This document shows positions 34,278 to 44,047 of a stretch of 64,000 nt of DNA, piece after piece (the first letter of the stretch is position 1; each line of letters starts with the position of its first letter). Origin of the DNA: Dyadobacter sp. CY261 (GTDB lineage Bacteria > Bacteroidota > Bacteroidia > Cytophagales > Spirosomataceae); assembly GCF_021440085.1 (NCBI RefSeq), contig NZ_JAKCPW010000011.1, positions 280,329 to 344,328 on the forward strand, in the 5' to 3' direction. The notes under the pieces were generated by a model. The model made no database searches, had not been told where the DNA came from, and was given only the letters and a program-made list of their open reading frames with translations. The translations under genes and the position numbers were made by a program.

Positions 34278-36212
34278 TTAAATACTGAAATTCCGCTTGA
34301 TCCCCAGCTTCTTCATTTTTGAGCCCAGGGTGGTCGGCGGAATTTTAAGTATGGCGGCCGCGCCATCTTCTCCCCGGATCCTGCCATTGCATTTTTCCAG
34401 TATCTGTATGATGTAATCCCGCTCGTTTTCAAAGATCGTTTTTAGCCGCACTTCTTCCGCTTTTTCCGAAATAGCCTTGGGTTTGCCGGCCGGCAGCGCA
34501 ACATGTTCGATGGAATTGCCTTTGGCAAGTAAAACGCATCTTTCGATCACATTTTCCAGCTCCCGGATGTTGCCAGGCCATTCGTAGGACATTAATTCAG
34601 ACATTGCTTTGTCCGAGATTCCCGAAATTTTGCGACCTGCCTTTCGGGAATATATGTTCAGAAAATGGTCTGTTAGCAGCGGAATGTCATCCTTGCGCTC
34701 GTTTAAAGAAGGAAGATGAATCGGAAACACATTCAACCGGTAATACAGGTCAAGCCTGAACCTTCCTTCCGCCACCTCTTTTTCAAGATTCTTGTTCGTA
34801 GCGGCGATGACCCTGATGTTGATTTTCACAGGTGCTTTTCCACCGATCCGCTCAATCTCACGCTGCTGCAATACACGCAGCAGTTTCACCTGCGTTTCCA
34901 GCGGCACGTCCCCGATCTCGTCCAGAAAAATAGTGCCATGATTGGCCTGTTCAAACCGACCGATCCGTTTTTCCATAGCTCCTGTGAACGCGCCTTTTTC
35001 ATGTCCGAATAGTTCTGATTCGATCAGGTTCGCCGGTAATGCAGCACAATTCACCTTGATCAATGGGTAGTCTTTGCGAGAGGAGAGCGCATGAATGCTG
35101 TCGGCAACGCGTTCCTTTCCGGTACCCGACTCTCCGGTGATCAGCACGGAGGTGTCCACGGGGGCGACCTGGCTGATCAATTCGAACACCGCTGTCAGTT
35201 GCGGACTGTTTCCAATGATGTTTTCAAAAACCGAATTGGGGGAAGGTTCCGGCAGTCCAGGCATCGCATTGCTGCTAACTGCGGGAATAGCGATGTTTGA
35301 TATGCCTTGCGCCGCCAAAACCAGAAACGGCCGGATTCGCTCACCGAGCGAAACATGATCGGCAGCAAACGCATCCGGGCGCCTGCTGTAAAAGGAAAAA
35401 AGGCACTGTTTCCGACTGTTTTGGCCCTGAGGTAGCGGAAGCGTTAGCAACGCATTCATGCCAAATGTTTCTGCGATGATTTTATGCGTGCCCGGTTTTG
35501 ATGTTATCGATTTAAAAGACGCCTCATTGTAATATTGAACGAGGGGAGCCGCACTGTCCTTCACCTGACCCGAATTGGTAGCGCGTGCATTGAGAATGAC
35601 TTTAAGGCCATCACGCGTGAATACCTGGTATTCGTTGAATCCTATTTTCAAAAAATACAGTGTGTCCTGCTGCTGCACACCAGCGTCGTCGAAAGAGCCT
35701 ATCACCAGCATGTCAAACGAAATGAACGGTTGCAGAACCTGTGCGATCATCAGTAACCGCTCCTGGCGGTTAACCTGACCGGCAGTAATGGTTGCGAGCT
35801 GCGTTTGGAGTTGAGTCTCTTTGCGGAGCCGGGATTCCAAACCGTTTTCGTGATGATACTGAGCAATCTGCAAGGTGACCAATAAATCATTGTCGCGAAA
35901 TGGTTTGACCAGAAAGCCATAAGGATGCGTCGCCTTAGCGGCGTTCAATACCTCTTCATTGGAATTGGCCGACAAAAAAACGAACGGAATATTTGCCTCT
36001 TTCAATTGAGCAGCCAGATCGATCCCCGTTCTCTTGCCTGTCAGAAATATATCTAGTAGCACCAGGTCCGGTTTGTGCGTTTCTATCATTTCTTCGGCTT
36101 GCTCTACGGATCGGGCGACCCCGCACACAGTGTAATCCGCCCGCTGCAACATGATGCGCAAGTGATTTGCTTCAATAAACTGATCTTCGACAATGAGTAT
36201 CTTTGGGTTCAT
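34278..36212 (-). CDS. Sigma-54-dependent response regulator (receiver-AAA+-Fis HTH)
   Basis: From Met at 36212 the 644-aa protein begins with a receiver domain (MNPKILIVEDQ, phospho-acceptor Asp54 in VLLDIFL, Lys near 103 in FLVKPF), then a GAF-like middle part (about residues 150-310) and an AAA+ sigma-54 activator core: GESGTGKE (Walker A), GAFTGA loop, IFLDEIGD (Walker B), ending in a Fis-type HTH (ILKIPPTTLGSKMKKLGI). The frame is open upstream to 36299, but this overlaps the kinase gene and matches nothing. It starts 10 bases after the kinase stop, so the two form one operon and a cognate pair. GAFTGA implies activation of RpoN promoters. Confidence 0.93.
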   Translation of the reverse strand: MNPKILIVEDQFIEANHLRIMLQRADYTVCGVARSVEQAEEMIETHKPDLVLLDIFLTGKRTGIDLAAQLKEANIPFVFLSANSNEEVLNAAKATHPYGFLVKPFRDNDLLVTLQIAQYHHENGLESRLRKETQLQTQLATITAGQVNRQERLLMIAQVLQPFISFDMLVIGSFDDAGVQQQDTLYFLKIGFNEYQVFTRDGLKVILNARATNSGQVKDSAAPLVQYYNEASFKSITSKPGTHKIIAETFGMNALLTLPLPQGQNSRKQCLFSFYSRRPDAFAADHVSLGERIRPFLVLAAQGISNIAIPAVSSNAMPGLPEPSPNSVFENIIGNSPQLTAVFELISQVAPVDTSVLITGESGTGKERVADSIHALSSRKDYPLIKVNCAALPANLIESELFGHEKGAFTGAMEKRIGRFEQANHGTIFLDEIGDVPLETQVKLLRVLQQREIERIGGKAPVKINIRVIAATNKNLEKEVAEGRFRLDLYYRLNVFPIHLPSLNERKDDIPLLTDHFLNIYSRKAGRKISGISDKAMSELMSYEWPGNIRELENVIERCVLLAKGNSIEHVALPAGKPKAISEKAEEVRLKTIFENERDYIIQILEKCNGRIRGEDGAAAILKIPPTTLGSKMKKLGIKRNFSI

Positions 36213-36222
36213 GGGAAGGTAT

Positions 36223-38487
36223 TTACATTTCTGCATATTGTTCGGTATGCATTTGCTCGGGCGTATATTCAAAGGCAATCTGGATCGCCGTTCCACCATC
36301 GTTGATGATATTGACCTCGCCTCCTACGTCCTGAGACAGCCCCAGGATGAGTGTAAGCCCGAAGGAATTCACCTGATTGATATTAAAGTCGCTACCCAGG
36401 CCAACGCCATTGTCCGATATGGTCAGCAGAAAATGTCCCAGGCTCGTCTGTTTCAAAACAATATCGATTTTCCCCGACCGTGCATCGGGGAAGGCGTATT
36501 TCAGGGAATTGATGATGGCTTCGTTTAATATCAGCCCGAGCGGGATGGCGTGGCTAATGTTCATGTCGACCTGGTCTATTTCCAGGTTGAATTCCACTGG
36601 CTTTTCGCTTCTGAAACAATCTTTCAGGTATTGCACCAATTCGTGAATGTAGGGCGAAATTTCGATGGAGGTGAGGTTCTCAGTTTGGTACAGCTTCTGA
36701 TGGATCATCGACATCGATTGGATTCGGTGCTCACTCTCGGCAAGTGCCATTTTTGCCTCATCGCCTTTCAGGAATTCCGACTGGCTTTCCAGCAGCCCGA
36801 CGATCATGTGCAGATTGTTCTTCACCCGGTGATGGATTTCCTTCATCAGCCATTGTTTTTCAGAGACAAGGCGGCCTAATGAAATGTTTTTGTTGCTGAT
36901 TTCCTGTTGACTGGCCGCCAGGGTCTTGTTGTTCTTTCTAACGAGCAGGTAACCGTAAATTAAAAGTCCGACAATGATCAGCAGCAGCGATATGCTCACG
37001 TAAGTAATGTTCTGGACGAGTGATGCCTGACTGAGCATTTTCTGTTGCAACACCGATTCTTTCCGGAGCGCCTGAATATTCTCCTCCTTCTTTTCAGTTT
37101 CATAAATAATTTCCAGCTGGTTGATTTGCCGGCTCTTGGATTCGTTAAAGAAGGAGTCCCTCAGCACGCTGTACTTCTGAAATTCAGTAAGGGCGGAAAA
37201 ATACTGGTGATTGATCGAATCGAGCTTCGCCTGCCATAGGTGGCTTCGATAGGACACGCGGATGTTTTCCAGTTTAAGTTTTTTCCGAAGATTTACATAT
37301 TTGGCTGCCAGCGCATAATCTCCTTTAACTATATAAAATTCGATCAGAAGATTATAAATTAATTCCGTCTGCTCCGGAGAAATCCCTTCATCCACGATCG
37401 TCAAAAGTTCAATTATATATTTTGTCGCCCGCTCGTATTGTTTTTGCTCGCGGTAAAGATGTATGTACGAGCGGTCGAGCCAATACTTATTCTTCAATTC
37501 TTTAACCGGGTATTTCCCCTCTACTCTTTTCAGCAGGCGCACTGCTGCCGCATATTTTTTGAGCTTCACATAGGGATTGCTGAGGTTAGCCGCAACCATA
37601 TGGATCGTCTCAAAATCCTCATACTTTTCCGCAATTCTCACCGCATTCTCATAGTTTTCAATAGCTTTCCTATAATTCCGCAAAGTATAATGGGTTATGC
37701 CTATCCGGTTATAGATGGTCGCTAGTTGCAGCGAAGTATCACCTGCTGCCTTGGCACTACGCAGGGCTAGCATTCCGTATTTTATACCCTCCTCAGGTGC
37801 GCCAAGGGACGTGTAAACAGTGCCAAGCAAGTCATACACCCCCATGAGCTGCTTATAGTTGATGGACTGGTAAGCTTGCAGCGCTTGTTTCAGGCTCGAA
37901 AGGGCGGGTCCATTATCGCCGCGGCTTTGGTAAAGGTCTCCGAGTGCCTGAAGTACCGCTCCTTCTTTCAAGGTAAGCTTTGCGGCACGAAAGGCTTCCA
38001 GCGATAAATTGGTATACTTAATCCTATGCTGGATTTCGGAATCCTGCAAACCGAAATATCCGGCCAGCCGGTAATAGGTTTCTCCGAGCATCCGGTAATT
38101 CTTTTGTTTGGAAAACAGCTTTGCGGCCGCTTCTGTGGCGCGCTGCCCATGTTCTCTCTGGTTTTTCATGGGCAAAATGGCGCCCTGCTGAAAGTATACC
38201 TCCGCCATACCCTTTTCAAAATCGAGTGAAGCGGCAAGTTTGTGCGCGGCGGACGTATAGTACTGCGCGCTATCCAGATCGACGGCACTCCTGCCGGCAC
38301 GGTAGAAATACAAGTCGCCGAGTTGAATTAAAAGTCTTACCCGGGTAGTGTCTGCCCGGCTGGCCCTGAGCTTGATCAGCACCGGCGCCACTTCTTTTGG
38401 CAAGAATGGCCCCAGAAAGTCTGCATATGAGCTCTCCCAAGACCATAGGAGCATCATCAGCAGAAGTAGTTTTTTACGCATAAACAC
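36223..38487 (-). CDS. TPR-containing sensor histidine kinase (HisKA_2/HATPase)
   Basis: The 754-aa kinase has a signal-like N-terminus, a periplasmic region of at least six tetratricopeptide units (about residues 60-430, such as GDNGPALSSLKQALQAY and LRNYRKAIENYENAVRIAEK), a helical stalk, one transmembrane segment (NITYVSISLLLIIVGLLIYG), then HisKA_2 with EIHHRVKNNL (likely phospho-His 563) and HATPase_c with NEAIINSLKYAFPD and ISDNGVGLG. The TPR sensor resembles the Bacteroidota kinases that pair with LytTR or sigma-54 regulators. It is the first gene of the pair; the signal is unknown. Confidence 0.92.
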   Translation of the reverse strand: MFMRKKLLLLMMLLWSWESSYADFLGPFLPKEVAPVLIKLRASRADTTRVRLLIQLGDLYFYRAGRSAVDLDSAQYYTSAAHKLAASLDFEKGMAEVYFQQGAILPMKNQREHGQRATEAAAKLFSKQKNYRMLGETYYRLAGYFGLQDSEIQHRIKYTNLSLEAFRAAKLTLKEGAVLQALGDLYQSRGDNGPALSSLKQALQAYQSINYKQLMGVYDLLGTVYTSLGAPEEGIKYGMLALRSAKAAGDTSLQLATIYNRIGITHYTLRNYRKAIENYENAVRIAEKYEDFETIHMVAANLSNPYVKLKKYAAAVRLLKRVEGKYPVKELKNKYWLDRSYIHLYREQKQYERATKYIIELLTIVDEGISPEQTELIYNLLIEFYIVKGDYALAAKYVNLRKKLKLENIRVSYRSHLWQAKLDSINHQYFSALTEFQKYSVLRDSFFNESKSRQINQLEIIYETEKKEENIQALRKESVLQQKMLSQASLVQNITYVSISLLLIIVGLLIYGYLLVRKNNKTLAASQQEISNKNISLGRLVSEKQWLMKEIHHRVKNNLHMIVGLLESQSEFLKGDEAKMALAESEHRIQSMSMIHQKLYQTENLTSIEISPYIHELVQYLKDCFRSEKPVEFNLEIDQVDMNISHAIPLGLILNEAIINSLKYAFPDARSGKIDIVLKQTSLGHFLLTISDNGVGLGSDFNINQVNSFGLTLILGLSQDVGGEVNIINDGGTAIQIAFEYTPEQMHTEQYAEM

Positions 38488-38666
38488 TGGCAGTTTCAGG
38501 GAGGGTTAAATATAAGTGTACCAGGATTCTTAAAGATATGCTCAGTCGAGCCAGACAAACGCAGCAAGGGTCATTTACCACGAAAAAAGACATTGAGTGA
38601 GATATTTGAAAGTAACCTCAATTAACCCTGCAATTTTTAAAATAACAAATTCTGCATTTATACCCG

Positions 38667-38706
38667 ACGATATTTCGTTGATGGCTGGTTTCAAAACGAT
38701 ATTTCG
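38667..38706. promoter_or_regulatory. Direct repeats ACGATATTTCG upstream of the hydrolase operon
   Basis: ACGATATTTCG occurs at 38667-38677 and again at 38696-38706, 29 bases apart (about three helical turns), in the 285-base gap between the kinase and hydrolase genes. A regulator bound as a dimer on one face of the helix would fit. No binding protein is identified. Confidence 0.4.
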
Positions 38707-38805
38707 GTGGTCGTTCGACACGCCGATTCACTAACTTACTGATTTTCAACTATACCAACCGGGGGTATTCTTTTGGATTTGACGCTGGCAAACCAAAAGT
38801 TATCT

Positions 38806-39588
38806 ATGAAAGTTGATAGCAAAACAATCTTATTCATTACGGGAGCATTCGTCAGTAACGTCCACTGGGACGACTGGAAACTGTATTTTGAAAATCAGGG
38901 TTACCAAACGCTCGCTCCGCCCTGGCCTAATAAGCAGGCTCCCGCAGAAGCGCTTCGCAACCGGCAGCCCGACGCGGCCATTGCTTCCAACCGGCTCGCC
39001 GGACTTGTCGACTACTTCGGCGGCATTGCCGCAAGCTTGCCCGAGAAGCCCATCCTGATCGGACATTCCATCGGCGGTTTGATCACGCAATTGCTGCTGC
39101 AAAAAAACCTGGGCTATGCAGGGATAGCAATCCACTCGGTTCCACCACAAGGGATTATGACTTTCAAATTGTCGTTTCTGATTGCCGGTTGGGGGCCGCT
39201 TGGCTTTTTTACTCCGGTAAACCAGTCTTTCATGATGTCGTTCAGGCAATGGCAATATGCATTTACAAATGGGCTACCTATCGAAGTCCAGAAAGAGAGC
39301 TACTACAAACTGGCAATCCCCGAATCCAAACGCATTGTCCGCGATACAATCACCAGCGTGGCGAAAGTCGATTTCGAAAAGCCGCACGACCCGCTTTTGC
39401 TTATTTCCGGTACAGCGGACCACACCATTCCCGATTCGCTGAATTACGATAATTACCGCAGGTATAAATCCAGCGGATCAATAACCGATTACAAGAAGTT
39501 CGCGGGCCGGACCCATTATGTGCTCGGCCAGCAGGGTTGGCAGCAGGTAGCCGAGTACTGCCTCGAATGGCTGCATACACTCAGGTAA
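38806..39588 (+). CDS. Alpha/beta fold hydrolase
   Basis: The 260-aa protein from Met at 38806 (MKVDSKTILFITGAF) has the alpha/beta-hydrolase nucleophile elbow GHSIGGL with Ser88, an acid in SGTADHTI and the catalytic His in AGRTHYVLGQQGW. The frame is open 11 codons upstream (38773), but no family member begins that way. Type of ester unknown. It opens a four-gene set whose other members are a second hydrolase, an amidohydrolase and an outer-membrane barrel. Confidence 0.85.
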   Translation: MKVDSKTILFITGAFVSNVHWDDWKLYFENQGYQTLAPPWPNKQAPAEALRNRQPDAAIASNRLAGLVDYFGGIAASLPEKPILIGHSIGGLITQLLLQKNLGYAGIAIHSVPPQGIMTFKLSFLIAGWGPLGFFTPVNQSFMMSFRQWQYAFTNGLPIEVQKESYYKLAIPESKRIVRDTITSVAKVDFEKPHDPLLLISGTADHTIPDSLNYDNYRRYKSSGSITDYKKFAGRTHYVLGQQGWQQVAEYCLEWLHTLR

Positions 39589-39640
39589 TGAATTCAATTC
39601 AATAAGTATCTCAATTTTCTTCACTTAACCTCATGCCCCG

Positions 39641-40657
39641 ATGAATATTACTTCCTGCCAGAAAAAAGGCGTTCTGCATATCAGAATAGCCACCCGATTC
39701 CTTCTATCCGTGACCTTGCTGGCGACGGTTTGGGCTTGCAATCCTGAAAAAAAGGAGTCAAAGCAAGCAGTTGAGCAAGACAGCACTGCCACAGCTGCCG
39801 ATTTGAAACCGGCCGACCCGCCCTCGAACTTCCGGCACAAAACCGCGAACGTGAACGGTGTAAATATTCACTATGTCGTTGGTGGAACAGGCGAGCCATT
39901 GCTGCTGGTACATGGTTTCGGACAAAACTGGTACATGTGGAACCGGCTGCTACCTGAACTTTCCAAACACTTTACTGTGATCGCGCCGGATTTACGGGGC
40001 GTAGGCGAATCGGACAAGCCGGAGGGCGGGTACGACAAGAAAACCATGGCGACTGACTTGCATGAGCTCATAAAAAAGCTAGGCTTCAATCAAATCAACC
40101 TGGCCGGGCACGATATCGGGCTGATGGTCGCGTATGCCTATGCTGCCCAATATCCGACAGAAGTCAAAAAACTCGCATTGATGGACGCATTGCTGCCGGG
40201 CATTGAGCCGGTATGGAGCCAGGTTTTGGCGAGTGCATGGTGGTTTGGTTTTTTTGGCTGGCCGGCTTCGGGGGACCTTGTCGCCGGGAGGGAAAGACAA
40301 TTCCTGACCAATTTCTGGCCGATGGTAGGACATGTTGAAAAGCCGTTTACCCAGCAGGAGACGGACGAATTCATCCGTGCTTACGCCGTAAAGGGCGGTA
40401 CCACGGGCGCATTCCACTGGTTTGGTAATTTCCCGCAAGATGCAAAGGACAACCTGGAATTTGCCAAAAAGAAATTGCCAATGCCGCTCTTGGCCATGGG
40501 CGGGGAGTATTTCGGGGCCGCTTTTCTAAAAGATCATTCTAAACTCGTCGCTACCAACGTCGTCGAAGCGAAAATCATGGGCTCGGGACATTGGGTGGTG
40601 CAAGAGCAAACCGAGCAGGTACAGAAGGCATTGCTTGATTTTTTCGTGGATAAATAA
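39641..40657 (+). CDS. Alpha/beta hydrolase lipoprotein (epoxide hydrolase/dehalogenase-like)
   Basis: The 338-aa protein has a lipobox ending TVWAC (Cys33) and an alpha/beta domain with the oxyanion HGFG at 91-94, the nucleophile Asp158 in GHDIG, and the cap domain DALLPGIEPV then WFGFFGWPASGD. An Asp nucleophile points to an epoxide hydrolase or haloalkane dehalogenase-type mechanism, which is known for this family; whether it acts on epoxides here is not shown. The catalytic His is in GSGHWVVQEQ. Membrane-anchored, probably periplasm-facing. It is 53 bases after the first hydrolase gene. Confidence 0.88.
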   Translation: MNITSCQKKGVLHIRIATRFLLSVTLLATVWACNPEKKESKQAVEQDSTATAADLKPADPPSNFRHKTANVNGVNIHYVVGGTGEPLLLVHGFGQNWYMWNRLLPELSKHFTVIAPDLRGVGESDKPEGGYDKKTMATDLHELIKKLGFNQINLAGHDIGLMVAYAYAAQYPTEVKKLALMDALLPGIEPVWSQVLASAWWFGFFGWPASGDLVAGRERQFLTNFWPMVGHVEKPFTQQETDEFIRAYAVKGGTTGAFHWFGNFPQDAKDNLEFAKKKLPMPLLAMGGEYFGAAFLKDHSKLVATNVVEAKIMGSGHWVVQEQTEQVQKALLDFFVDK

Positions 40658-40668
40658 TGTGCTCTGCC

Positions 40669-42438
40669 ATGAAAACTATATTACTTGTCATCCTGATTTT
40701 AGGATACCAGATTTGTTTCGCTCAAACGGCTGACCTGATCGTGACCAATGGTAAAATCGCTACCATGTCCAAAGCCGGGGAATTTGTACAGGCGGTGGCC
40801 ATCAGAGAAGGGATCGTTCTCGATACCGGGCCGTCTGCCCAAATCATTTCTAAATATAAATCAGGCCAGACCAAGGTCATCGACGCGAAGGGAAGAACCG
40901 TAGTGCCCGGGATCAACGACAGCCACATTCACATCATTCGTGAAGGGTTGCATTACAATAGCGAGCTGCGTTGGGACGGGGTCAAAACGCTTGCCCGCGC
41001 GATGCAGATGCTGAAAGAGCAAGCCGCGAGAACACCCGAGGGCGTGTGGATCAAGGTAATCGGGGGCTGGAATGAGTTTCAATTCCAGGAAAAAAGGCAA
41101 CCCACACTGGCAGAAATCAATGAGGCCGTCCCGGATAAGCCCGTCTTTATCACTTACCTGTATGGCAAGGCATTCCTTAACAAGAAGGGTATCCAGGTGC
41201 TCGGATACGATAGCAAGACAACTTACGAAGGCAGTCTGGTTGAGCTCGATCAGGAAGGTAATCCCACGGGAATGCTGTTCGCCAAAGAAACGCCGAAAGC
41301 GATCTACACGACCCTGGGGCTTACGACCAAACTTTCGTACGAAGAAAGATTAAACAGCACCTTGCAATATTACCGTGAGCTGAACCGGTTTGGCATCACC
41401 AGTGCTGCCGACGCCGCGGGTGGGAGCCAGAATTACCCCTCGGACTATGCTGTGGCGCTTCAATTGGCGAAGGAGGGAAAATTAAATATCAGGACGTCCT
41501 ACTTTTTATTTGCGCAGCACAAAGGCCACGAACTGGAAGACTATCAGAAATGGATACAAACCGCCGTTCCCAACAAGAACGATCACATGCTGCTACCGAA
41601 CGGCTACGATATGGAGGGGGCCGGAGAAAACCTGGTAGCCACCGCGGCCGACTTTGAGAATTTTCTCGAACCCAGAACCATTCTTTCCGATGAGATGGAG
41701 GCGGACCTGGAACCGGTAATCCGTTTGCTGGTCAAAAACCGGTGGCCGTTCAGGCTGCACGCAACGTATGGAGAATCAATCGAGCGCATGCTGGCCGTGT
41801 TTGAGAAAGTGGATAAGGAAATTCCATTCAAGGGTTTAAGGTGGTTTTTTGACCATGCCGAAACCATTACCGACGAGCAGCTTGCACGCGTCAGGAAGCT
41901 GGGCGGGGGCGTGGCTGTACAGTTCCGGATGTATTACCAGGGAGAGTTGTATGACAGGCTTTACGGCAAAACCGATCGCCAGCTACCGCCAATCAAAAAG
42001 ATGCTTTCCATGGGCATACCCGTTGGCATGGGCACGGACGCCACGCGCATTTCAACTTTCAATCCTTGGATGGCATTGCATTGGCTGCTGACCGGGCAAA
42101 CGATAGGCGGCTTGCAATTCTGGCCAAAAGATCAGGTACTCGACCGGTTCACCGCCTTACATATATACACCTCCGGGAGTGCCTGGTTCACGGGCGAAGA
42201 GAAGTTGAAAGGCCAAATTGCAAAAGGAATGTATGCAGATATGGCAGTGCTCACAGATGATTACTTCTCTGTTAAACCAGATGACGTAAGAAACATCGAA
42301 TCGCTGGTAACCATTGTTAATGGAAAGGTAATATACGCAGCGGGCGAGTATAAGGCGCTAGACGCTGCCATGCCGGACGTGATCCCTGCCTGGTCGCCAG
42401 TGAAATTTTACGGAGGTTACCAGAAGTCCCGGCCATGA
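40669..42438 (+). CDS. YtcJ-like amidohydrolase, secreted
   Basis: From Met at 40669 a signal peptide (MKTILLVILILGYQICFAQ) leads into the amidohydrolase domain: LIVTNGKIATM, the metal-binding INDSHIHII, HAETITDEQLARV-type second His region (DHAETI), the acid in GTDATRIST and the C-terminal VNGKVIYAAG. This is the YtcJ/imidazolonepropionase-like group. Substrate unknown. The preceding lipoprotein gene ends in an overlap with the ATG at 40657, and the next gene overlaps by 4 bases (ATGA), so the set is translationally coupled. Confidence 0.88.
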   Translation: MKTILLVILILGYQICFAQTADLIVTNGKIATMSKAGEFVQAVAIREGIVLDTGPSAQIISKYKSGQTKVIDAKGRTVVPGINDSHIHIIREGLHYNSELRWDGVKTLARAMQMLKEQAARTPEGVWIKVIGGWNEFQFQEKRQPTLAEINEAVPDKPVFITYLYGKAFLNKKGIQVLGYDSKTTYEGSLVELDQEGNPTGMLFAKETPKAIYTTLGLTTKLSYEERLNSTLQYYRELNRFGITSAADAAGGSQNYPSDYAVALQLAKEGKLNIRTSYFLFAQHKGHELEDYQKWIQTAVPNKNDHMLLPNGYDMEGAGENLVATAADFENFLEPRTILSDEMEADLEPVIRLLVKNRWPFRLHATYGESIERMLAVFEKVDKEIPFKGLRWFFDHAETITDEQLARVRKLGGGVAVQFRMYYQGELYDRLYGKTDRQLPPIKKMLSMGIPVGMGTDATRISTFNPWMALHWLLTGQTIGGLQFWPKDQVLDRFTALHIYTSGSAWFTGEEKLKGQIAKGMYADMAVLTDDYFSVKPDDVRNIESLVTIVNGKVIYAAGEYKALDAAMPDVIPAWSPVKFYGGYQKSRP

Positions 42439-43802
42439 AACGGCTGCTGATCCTCTGCATCTGCCTTGCCCCGCTGTGGGCTGTGGGACAGTATGCGCCA
42501 TTCAAAATGCTTCGTTACGAGGAAAATTATGCCTTTCTGAAAAGCGATACGAGCCGGAATTTCTACCGTCAGATGAAATTTACAGCTCTATCTAAAAACC
42601 GCGGAACGTATGTCAGCTTCGGGGGCGATGTCAGGTTTCAATACTACCATGTCATTAACGATGAATGGGGAGAGCAGTCCGACAAAAATTACGGCTACGT
42701 GTTTTCACGCTACCTGGGCCATGCTGATTTCCACGCCGGCCGGCATTTCCGGGTGTTCACCGAACTGCAAAGCGGAATGGCCAATGCGAAGGCAAGTACC
42801 AGCCCGGCAGATGAAAATCCGCTGGATCTGCACCAGGCGTTTTTTGATGTGAACATGTTTCCTGGGAAAAAGAATAATCTGGTGTTCCGTGTAGGGCGGC
42901 AGGAGCTTTTATATGGCTCACAGCGACTCATTTCCGTGCGGGAAGGACCCAACAACCGCCATTCATTCGACGGTGCCAAAGTGATGTTTTCGGGTAGGAA
43001 TGTCAAAACCGACCTGCTTTACTCCCATTATGTTGCTTCGAAAAAAGGTGTTTTTGATGATGGATATAATAAGAATGTGAAGCTGTGGGGCGGCTACAGT
43101 GTGTTCAATCAAATTCCTCTTCTTCAAAATATGGATGTCTACTATTTTGGTTTTGATAAAAAGGCCAACAGCTATGACGAAGGGAAAGGAAAAGAACTAC
43201 GACATTCGGCCGGGACCAGAATCTGGGGCAAATCCCAACGATGGCGATATGACCTGGAAGCCGTTTATCAGTTCGGTGACTTTGCAGGTAAATCAATCCG
43301 GGCGTGGACCGCTTCGGCCCATGTCGATTACGTGCTGGATGGACTAATGTTTGCGCCGGAGCTAGGCTTAAAAACCGAGCTTATCAGCGGAGACAAACAG
43401 CTTGGCGATAAACGGCTTAACACATTCAATCCATTATTTCCCAGGGGTGGGTACTTTGGCCTGGCTGCCTTGATCGGGCCAGCCAACCTAGTGGACCTTC
43501 ATCCATCGGTGACGCTTAATTTTACAGACAAATTCAACGTGGATTTGGACTACGACGTATTTTGGCGTTACAGTAGCCACGACGGTGTTTATGGGCCCAA
43601 TGCAGCGTTAATCTATCCTAGTATGGACATCCCTAATAAATTGATCGGGCACCAATATGCCATGGTCGGCGAGTACATCACCAACCCGTTCCTGCATTTC
43701 GGCTGCGAGTTGACCTATTTTGTGACGGGCGATTTCCTTCGGAAGGCCGGGCCAGGGAAGAACCTACTATTTCTTTGCCTTACAACGGAATTCAAGTTTT
43801 AA
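42435..43802 (+). CDS. Alginate-export-like outer-membrane beta-barrel protein
   Basis: The 455-aa protein has a signal peptide (MKRLLILCICLAPLWAVGQ) and a barrel region with repeated strands such as TYVSFGGDVRFQYYHVINDE, ADFHAGRHFRVFTELQSG and VVFRVGRQELLYGSQRLIS-like (here LVFRVGRQELLYGSQRLISV), and an R/Q/G-rich LGDKRLNTFNPLFPRGGYFG. The pattern is that of AlgE-type (alginate_exp) barrels. In Bacteroidota, such barrels often act as porins for small aromatic or uronate compounds. As last gene of the hydrolase set, it may pass the substrate of the enzymes across the outer membrane (inference). Confidence 0.85.
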   Translation: MKRLLILCICLAPLWAVGQYAPFKMLRYEENYAFLKSDTSRNFYRQMKFTALSKNRGTYVSFGGDVRFQYYHVINDEWGEQSDKNYGYVFSRYLGHADFHAGRHFRVFTELQSGMANAKASTSPADENPLDLHQAFFDVNMFPGKKNNLVFRVGRQELLYGSQRLISVREGPNNRHSFDGAKVMFSGRNVKTDLLYSHYVASKKGVFDDGYNKNVKLWGGYSVFNQIPLLQNMDVYYFGFDKKANSYDEGKGKELRHSAGTRIWGKSQRWRYDLEAVYQFGDFAGKSIRAWTASAHVDYVLDGLMFAPELGLKTELISGDKQLGDKRLNTFNPLFPRGGYFGLAALIGPANLVDLHPSVTLNFTDKFNVDLDYDVFWRYSSHDGVYGPNAALIYPSMDIPNKLIGHQYAMVGEYITNPFLHFGCELTYFVTGDFLRKAGPGKNLLFLCLTTEFKF

Positions 43803-44047
43803 GCAAACAGCTGGAAACCATTAAGCAATTTTTGCTGAGTAATTCGGTGAGTTCAGGGATCTGCAGATTTTACTCACCAGAACCACCGTCCCTGATTGTA
43901 TGTGGAGAAGGGTATGAAACCAAAACTAAGTCTATGTTTGACAATGGTTGCTCACACGTCACGGTAGGATGCGCCCGATCTTGGCTTTTGGTTGTTTAGC
44001 CAGAAAAATTGGCTCTATTAACACTCCATGTTTAAATCCGTTACGGC

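Noticed and set aside
43775..43999. 74-codon plus frame at the end of the barrel gene
   Set aside because: Overlaps the barrel gene's end, has no start support and no recognisable motif.
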